Under the pieces are notes generated by a model. The model searched no databases, had not been told where the DNA came from, and was given only the letters and a program-made list of their open reading frames with translations. Shown here piece by piece: positions 7,987 to 10,803 of a stretch of 10,803 nt of DNA (the first letter of the stretch is position 1; each line of letters begins with the position of its first letter). The translations under genes were made by a program, and so were the position numbers. Where the stretch lies: assembly GCF_938018035.1 (NCBI RefSeq), contig NZ_CALIJF010000284.1, positions 1 to 10,803 on the forward strand, read 5' to 3'. The stretch comes from an uncultured Campylobacter sp. (lineage in GTDB: Bacteria > Campylobacterota > Campylobacteria > Campylobacterales > Campylobacteraceae).

Positions 7987-8618
7987 CTTAAAGCATAAAC
8001 CCTTTCTTCATTTATTATGATCGATCCGTCTTCGCAAAGTTTAGCCTGCTCGAGCGAAATTTTTTCGTCGCCTAGATGAACGCTAAATTTTTGCGATTTT
8101 TGGAATTGTAACGAAAAATTTCTAAAAATTTGCTTCCACGAGATTTTATTTTCATATAGCGCAAAAAAGCCCTCTATAGCGTCTTTTGCGCTGATTTTTA
8201 TATCTAAAATTCCCGCATATTCGGGCGCGCCGAGTAGGTTCATGCCGATGCCGCAGATGAGGGTATTTTTGATCTTATTCGTCATCGCCCCGCCGATTTT
8301 GCGCTCGCCTAGATAAAAATCGTTGGGCCATTTTAGCCAAAGCTGCGAACCGAGCGATGCGAGAAGCTCCTGCATAATCATCGCAAAATATATGCTTGCC
8401 GACTGAGGCGGCACATCTGCAGGCAGATCGCTCTGCGCGACACAGAACGAAAATGCGAGATTGCCGCTCGCGCCCTCCCAGTAGTTGCCGCGCGAGCCGA
8501 TACCGGCGCTTTGGCGATTTGCGGCGATCGCAAAAGGCGGCGTTATCTTGCCTTCGCGCACGGCGTCTACTAAAAACTCCTGCGTAGAGGGCATTTGCTC
8601 TACAAATTCTACTTGCAA
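7983..8618 (-). CDS. birA: Biotin--protein ligase (ligase-only BirA)
   Basis: Joins biotin to the biotin carboxyl carrier protein of acetyl-CoA carboxylase through biotinyl-AMP. With the start chosen here the protein has 211 residues. Visible motifs: VEQMPSTQ (6-13), RQSAGIGSRGN (35-45) corresponding to the biotinyl-AMP loop, GNLAFSF (52-58), KWPND (96-100), the catalytic-site Lys in ERKIGG (105-110) and GIGMN (123-127). There is no N-terminal DNA-binding helix-turn-helix, so it is a ligase and not a biotin-operon repressor. Start choice: the frame is open back to an ATG at 8669, but that has no Shine-Dalgarno sequence and adds 17 residues unlike the family. The TTG at 8618 has AAGGAG 6 bases upstream and places the family motif at residue 6. 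If the ATG were used the protein would have 228 residues. The stop overlaps parA. Confidence 0.93.
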   Translation of the reverse strand: MQVEFVEQMPSTQEFLVDAVREGKITPPFAIAANRQSAGIGSRGNYWEGASGNLAFSFCVAQSDLPADVPPQSASIYFAMIMQELLASLGSQLWLKWPNDFYLGERKIGGAMTNKIKNTLICGIGMNLLGAPEYAGILDIKISAKDAIEGFFALYENKISWKQIFRNFSLQFQKSQKFSVHLGDEKISLEQAKLCEDGSIIINEERVYALR

Positions 8619-9160
8619 AACCTGCTCCTTGCGTAAGACAAAGCGCTCGTCTTGAAATATTGCAAGCATTTAAATTCCGCGCTGTGATAGAATTTTCCAA
8701 CAAGATAAAATTTAGCACGATTAAATTTTACGGCATAGCGGAATTTTATGCGATGAAATTTTACGATCTTGCTAAATTTTTCGGCAACGCCGCGGATTTT
8801 CCTAGCGACACCGCGATAAAATTTTAAAGCTTTATCTTGCAAAAATTCTGCGGCACGATCATAGAATTTTAAGCGGTGTGTGTTCGGTGCGACGCCGCAA
8901 GGTTCGCAACCGCCAAAGCGAAATTTAAAGCTCCTGCGAGCGTAAAATTTTAAAGTATAGAAGCGAGGTTTTAAAATTTTATAAAGCCTTGATTTTGGAG
9001 CTTCGCTTCGAAATTCCGCACAGTAAAATTTTACTTCACGATTGCGGCGATATCCAAGGCAGAATTTCGCCGCGACGCCAAAAGCGCGGCGCAAATAAAA
9101 TTCCCGCGTAGCATCAAAAGCGCGGCACAAAACGCGAGAATTTAAAATCCCGCTTAGCAT
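8609..9160 (-). CDS. Possible hypothetical protein, basic, Lys-Phe-Tyr repeats (uncertain gene)
   Basis: An open frame of 183 codons fills the whole fmt-birA spacer. Its ATG at 9160 overlaps the fmt stop by 7 bases, and its TAG at 8609 overlaps the birA TTG start by 10 bases, as co-translated operon genes often do. The product would be very basic and low in complexity. KFY, EF, KFH, KFR and KFN recur at spacings of 5-8 residues, densest at about residues 134-168 (KFSKIVKFHRIKFRYAVKFN and onward). Against it: no recognisable family or domain, a poor Shine-Dalgarno sequence before the ATG, and a composition explained by a DNA-level repeat (AAATTTTAY). It could be a real but unknown gene, a decayed gene, or an open frame made by repeat expansion. 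No function is proposed. Confidence 0.33.
   Translation of the reverse strand: MLSGILNSRVLCRAFDATREFYLRRAFGVAAKFCLGYRRNREVKFYCAEFRSEAPKSRLYKILKPRFYTLKFYARRSFKFRFGGCEPCGVAPNTHRLKFYDRAAEFLQDKALKFYRGVARKIRGVAEKFSKIVKFHRIKFRYAVKFNRAKFYLVGKFYHSAEFKCLQYFKTSALSYARSRFCK
8625..8630 (-). promoter_or_regulatory. Ribosome binding site that sets the birA TTG start
   Basis: AAGGAG on the minus strand, 6 bases before TTG at 8618. It is the only good Shine-Dalgarno match near the birA N-terminus and is the main reason for choosing TTG over the ATG at 8669. Confidence 0.65.
8672..9143. repeat. Spacer packed with phased AAATTT-type words
   Basis: The fmt-birA spacer holds 18 copies of AAATTT, GAATTT or AAATTC, many within TAAAATTTTA or GAATTTTA. 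First bases are at 8672, 8690, 8708, 8723, 8741, 8756, 8774, 8819, 8843, 8864, 8921, 8945, 8974, 9011, 9026, 9062, 9098 and 9138. All but 8974 and 9138 share the same position modulo three. Between 8672 and 8774 the spacing alternates between 15 and 18 bases. The words are separated by GC-rich pieces such as GCGG and CGCG. One copy is a perfect 14-base palindrome (9022-9035). Beyond the uncertain open frame described separately, I see no gene, RNA or terminator here. Confidence 0.75.
9079..9160. repeat. Imperfect tandem duplication at the fmt end
   Basis: Two copies of a unit lie head to tail: 9079-9114 and 9115-9160. Both begin CAAAAGCGCGGC (spacing 36 bases) and end with nearly the same bases, AAATTCCCGCGTAGCAT versus AAATCCCGCTTAGCAT. 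The second copy carries about 10 extra bases in the middle and includes the fmt stop codon. It suggests local slippage or duplication in which the end of fmt was copied into the spacer. Confidence 0.7.
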
Positions 9161-10074
9161 AGCAGATCACCGATCTTTAGCCGCTTACCGTTTAGATACG
9201 CGCTAGCGTCCACCGGCTTTTTGCCGGGCTCTTGCACTTTTAAAATTTTAATAGCGCCCTCGCTGCAAGAAACGCAAAAGCCGAGCTTATCGACGCTTAA
9301 AATTTCGCCCGAGCGTTCAAATTTGCGCTCGCGGGATTCGCGCAAAAGCTCTAGTTCTAAAATTTTTAGTCCGCCAGCTAGATAAATCCCGGGCCATGGC
9401 GTTAATGCGCGAAATTTATTATAAATTTGCTCCGCTTTTTCATCAAAGTTAAAAAGTCCGTCAGATTTTGCGATTTTTTTGCAGTGCGTGGCCTGCGCGT
9501 CGTCTTGCTTTAGCAGCTTTAAATTTACAAAATTTCGCAGCGTTTTTACGATCAGCTCTCCCGCTAGATCACCCAGCTCGTCAAACAGCTGTGCCGCCGT
9601 TTTGTCCTCGCAAGGCGTGTAGGCAAAATCAAGCATATCGCCCGTGTCAAGCCCCGCGTCCATCAGCATTGCCGTCACGCCGGTCTGCTTCTCACCCGCT
9701 AGTAGCGCACTCTGGATCGGGCTTGCGCCGCGATATTTAGGCAGGATCGAAGCGTGCAGGTTTATGCAAGGCGCGATATCAAGGACGGCTTGCGGCAAAA
9801 TTTTACCGTATGCCGCAACCACGATAAAATCTGGCTTTAGCTCTTTTATCTGTGCTGCGACCGCCTCGTCTTTTAAGCTCGCGGGCTGAAAGATCGGCAC
9901 GGCGCTCAGGTGCCGCTGTGCATAAACTTTAACCTCGCTAGGAGTTAAAATTTGCTTCCTGCCGACAGGCTTATCAGGCTGCGTAAAGACGGCCGCGATC
10001 TTAAATTTCGCCTCCGCAAGCGCGCGCAAAATTTTAGCCGCATACTCGGGCGTTCCCATAAAAACTATATTCAT
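9154..10074 (-). CDS. fmt: Methionyl-tRNA formyltransferase
   Basis: Transfers a formyl group from 10-formyltetrahydrofolate to initiator Met-tRNA. The protein has 306 residues, usual length. The N-terminal Rossmann-type domain begins MNIVFMGTPEYAAKILRAL. The loop TQPDKPVGRK (31-40) is the tRNA-contacting insertion. The catalytic triad of the family is intact: Asn105 and His107 in INLHASILPKYRGASPIQ (104-121) and Asp143 in GLDTGD (141-146). The C-terminal OB-fold domain includes LTPWPGIYL (224-232). The ATG at 10074 has AAAGGA about 5 bases upstream. In C. jejuni fmt follows proB; here it follows the EF-hand gene after a 185-base spacer. It precedes birA across a 535-base spacer. Confidence 0.97.
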   Translation of the reverse strand: MNIVFMGTPEYAAKILRALAEAKFKIAAVFTQPDKPVGRKQILTPSEVKVYAQRHLSAVPIFQPASLKDEAVAAQIKELKPDFIVVAAYGKILPQAVLDIAPCINLHASILPKYRGASPIQSALLAGEKQTGVTAMLMDAGLDTGDMLDFAYTPCEDKTAAQLFDELGDLAGELIVKTLRNFVNLKLLKQDDAQATHCKKIAKSDGLFNFDEKAEQIYNKFRALTPWPGIYLAGGLKILELELLRESRERKFERSGEILSVDKLGFCVSCSEGAIKILKVQEPGKKPVDASAYLNGKRLKIGDLLC

Positions 10075-10259
10075 TCTTTTCCTTTAAATTTAGTCAAATC
10101 GCGGCGCAAGCGATCATGCGGGCGCTAACTGCGCGCAAAATAAATTTTACGCAGATCGCGAAGCAAAACTGGTCCGTACTCACTCGCGCGAAGTAAAATT
10201 TATACGCGTCGCGTAAACCAAACTCCGCGCAAAAAGCTGTTTCATCGCTCGCCTGCGCA
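10075..10259. other. Spacer between EF-hand gene and fmt with an inverted repeat
   Basis: This 185-base stretch contains an 11-base perfect inverted repeat: ATAAATTTTAC (10140-10150) and GTAAAATTTAT (10193-10203), separated by 42 bases. On the minus strand it also holds an open frame, running out of phase from the EF-hand gene to 10094, with KFY and VKF words like those in the fmt-birA spacer. I see no convincing gene and no U-tract terminator. The fmt ribosome binding site lies at its end. Confidence 0.5.
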
Positions 10260-10601
10260 TTATTTGACGGCGAATTGATTTTTATCCTCGGATCCGTCCG
10301 GCCAAGGCCAAAAAGCGCACGGATCTTCGGACCAATAAATCTTTGCAGACGGTCTCGCTCCCAGCTCGTCAAGGCTAATCTTGCCGTCACGATTAGCATC
10401 CAACCTCTTAAATTCCGAGCCCGAGCGCAGATTTAGCTCTACTCTCAGCCCAGACGGCACCTCGCTTGCCGTCCACTCCTGCAAGCTCAGTGTGCCGTCG
10501 TGATCTTTATCGTTAAAGTCCATAAAATAAGGCACCGGATCGGCGGGATCGCAACCGTATGCGCCGAAGAATAACAGCGCAAGTATAAAAATTTTATTCA
10601 T
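10260..10601 (-). CDS. Small EF-hand calcium-binding protein, probable lipoprotein
   Basis: The predicted protein has 113 residues and two canonical 12-residue EF-hand loops. Loop 1, DKDHDGTLSLQE (31-42), has ligands Asp31, Asp33, Asp35 and Glu42 plus Gly36. Loop 2, DANRDGKISLDE (68-79), has Asp68, Asn70, Asp72, Gly73 and Glu79. Both loops keep the acidic position 12, so calcium binding is likely. The N-terminus has Lys3, a hydrophobic core (4-14) and GAYGC with Cys17, which fits a relaxed lipobox. It is therefore probably a lipid-anchored envelope protein; an ordinary signal peptide cannot be excluded. The Asp after the Cys would mean inner-membrane retention by E. coli rules, untested here. 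The tail (84-113) holds a Trp/Pro-rich piece, CAFWPWPDG. The ATG at 10601 has GAAGG upstream. It lies between obgE and fmt. The exact role is unknown. Confidence 0.88.
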   Translation of the reverse strand: MNKIFILALLFFGAYGCDPADPVPYFMDFNDKDHDGTLSLQEWTASEVPSGLRVELNLRSGSEFKRLDANRDGKISLDELGARPSAKIYWSEDPCAFWPWPDGSEDKNQFAVK

Positions 10602-10640
10602 TTCGCCTTCTTAAATTTTATCTTTTTGCGGCGTTTGCGA

Positions 10641-10664
10641 GCGGTAAAAATAAAATTTAACCGC
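10641..10664. repeat. Imperfect hairpin between obgE and EF-hand gene
   Basis: GCGGT at 10641-10645 and ACCGC at 10660-10664 can pair, with an AT-rich, partly complementary centre of 14 bases that includes AAATTT. It lies downstream of obgE, before the EF-hand gene. There is no U-tract on the minus strand after it, so it is not a typical intrinsic terminator. It may simply reflect the recurring GCGG/AAATTT words of this genome. Confidence 0.3.
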
Positions 10665-10727
10665 ATATGCGAGCACGCTTAAGGCCTGCGTTCGTTAAAG
10701 CCCTCTGCGGCGCAGCTTTAGCGCAAC

Positions 10728-10803
10728 CTACAGCTCCTTTTTAAGTAGCTCAAGCAGGTTAAATTTTAGCTCGTTTATATTTTGTCCCGTCGCCGAGGAG
10801 ATC
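10728..10803 (-). CDS. obgE: GTPase ObgE, C-terminal end (5' part outside window)
   Basis: The last 24 codons of a minus-strand gene run into the window edge and end with TAG at 10728-10730. The peptide ISSATGQNINELKFNLLELL, followed by KKEL, matches the end of the Obg GTPase domain: SSATG is the G5 motif, followed by the amphipathic final helix typical of Campylobacter Obg proteins, which lack the long C-terminal extension. Obg binds GTP and acts in 50S ribosome assembly and stress control. Its position upstream of fmt agrees with the obg - proB - fmt order I recall for C. jejuni, with proB replaced here. Because only 24 residues are visible, another G-domain protein with the same ending cannot be fully excluded. 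Confidence 0.75.
   Translation of the reverse strand, partial: ISSATGQNINELKFNLLELLKKEL

Noticed and set aside
7983..8618. BirA as a biotin-operon repressor
   Set aside because: The N-terminal helix-turn-helix domain is absent from both possible start sites.
8275..8718. 147-residue minus-strand frame over birA
   Set aside because: It is a second frame of birA, Arg/Cys/Ala-rich and without family resemblance, as expected from GC-rich third positions.
8672..9143. CRISPR array or other regular repeat-spacer locus
   Set aside because: The repeated word is only 6-10 bases, its spacing varies from 15 to 57 bases, and no constant direct repeat of CRISPR length or cas gene is present.
10094..10399. 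101-residue minus-strand frame as a gene
   Set aside because: More than a third lies in another frame of the EF-hand gene, it has no ribosome binding site, and the rest is low-complexity spacer. Kept only as an observation about repeats.
10602..10727. Intrinsic terminator after obgE
   Set aside because: The best hairpin (10641-10664) has a short imperfect stem and no U-tract on the minus strand.

Overview
The window looks like chromosomal DNA from a Campylobacter species (Campylobacterota) with a higher GC content than C. jejuni, possibly a member of the C. gracilis / rectus / showae / curvus group. The assignment rests on gene order (obgE - fmt - birA - parA - parB - atpF' - atpF - atpH - atpA - atpG - atpD - atpC - tolQ/exbB), which as I recall it is the Campylobacter arrangement. 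It is also supported by protein character: a ligase-only BirA, two b-type ATP synthase stalk subunits, and no atpB/atpE in the cluster. The species is inference. All genes lie on the minus strand, so transcription runs from high to low coordinates.

Layout, in transcription order. At 10803-10728 is the last 24 codons of obgE. At 10601-10260 is a small probable lipoprotein with two canonical EF-hand loops, in the place where C. jejuni, as I recall it, has proB. fmt (10074-9154) follows. Then comes a 535-base spacer full of AAATTT-type words, spanned by one open frame (9160-8609) that overlaps fmt upstream and birA downstream. birA, parA and parB follow with short overlaps. After a 74-base gap holding a candidate promoter and a strong Shine-Dalgarno sequence comes the seven-gene ATP synthase operon for b', b, delta, alpha, gamma, beta and epsilon (6269-520). 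The window ends inside tolQ/exbB (517-1), which starts 2 bases after the atpC stop.

Functions: the atp genes encode all of F1 plus the peripheral stalk; the membrane subunits a and c must be encoded elsewhere. parA/parB are a chromosome-type partition pair. fmt, birA and obgE are housekeeping genes for initiator tRNA formylation, biotinylation and ribosome assembly. TolQ/ExbB uses the proton-motive force that the ATP synthase also uses.

Most of the window is ordinary. I see no mobile element, CRISPR array, tRNA, rRNA or defence system. The most unusual stretch is the fmt-birA spacer: 16 of 18 AAATTT/GAATTT/AAATTC words share one codon phase and that frame has no stop for 183 codons. This suggests a repetitive, strongly basic protein (Lys-Phe-Tyr repeats), a decayed gene, or DNA expanded in multiples of three. 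The EF-hand gene is the second point of interest. Three start sites deserve correction or note: TTG for birA, GTG for atpA, and the internal ATG for atpD.
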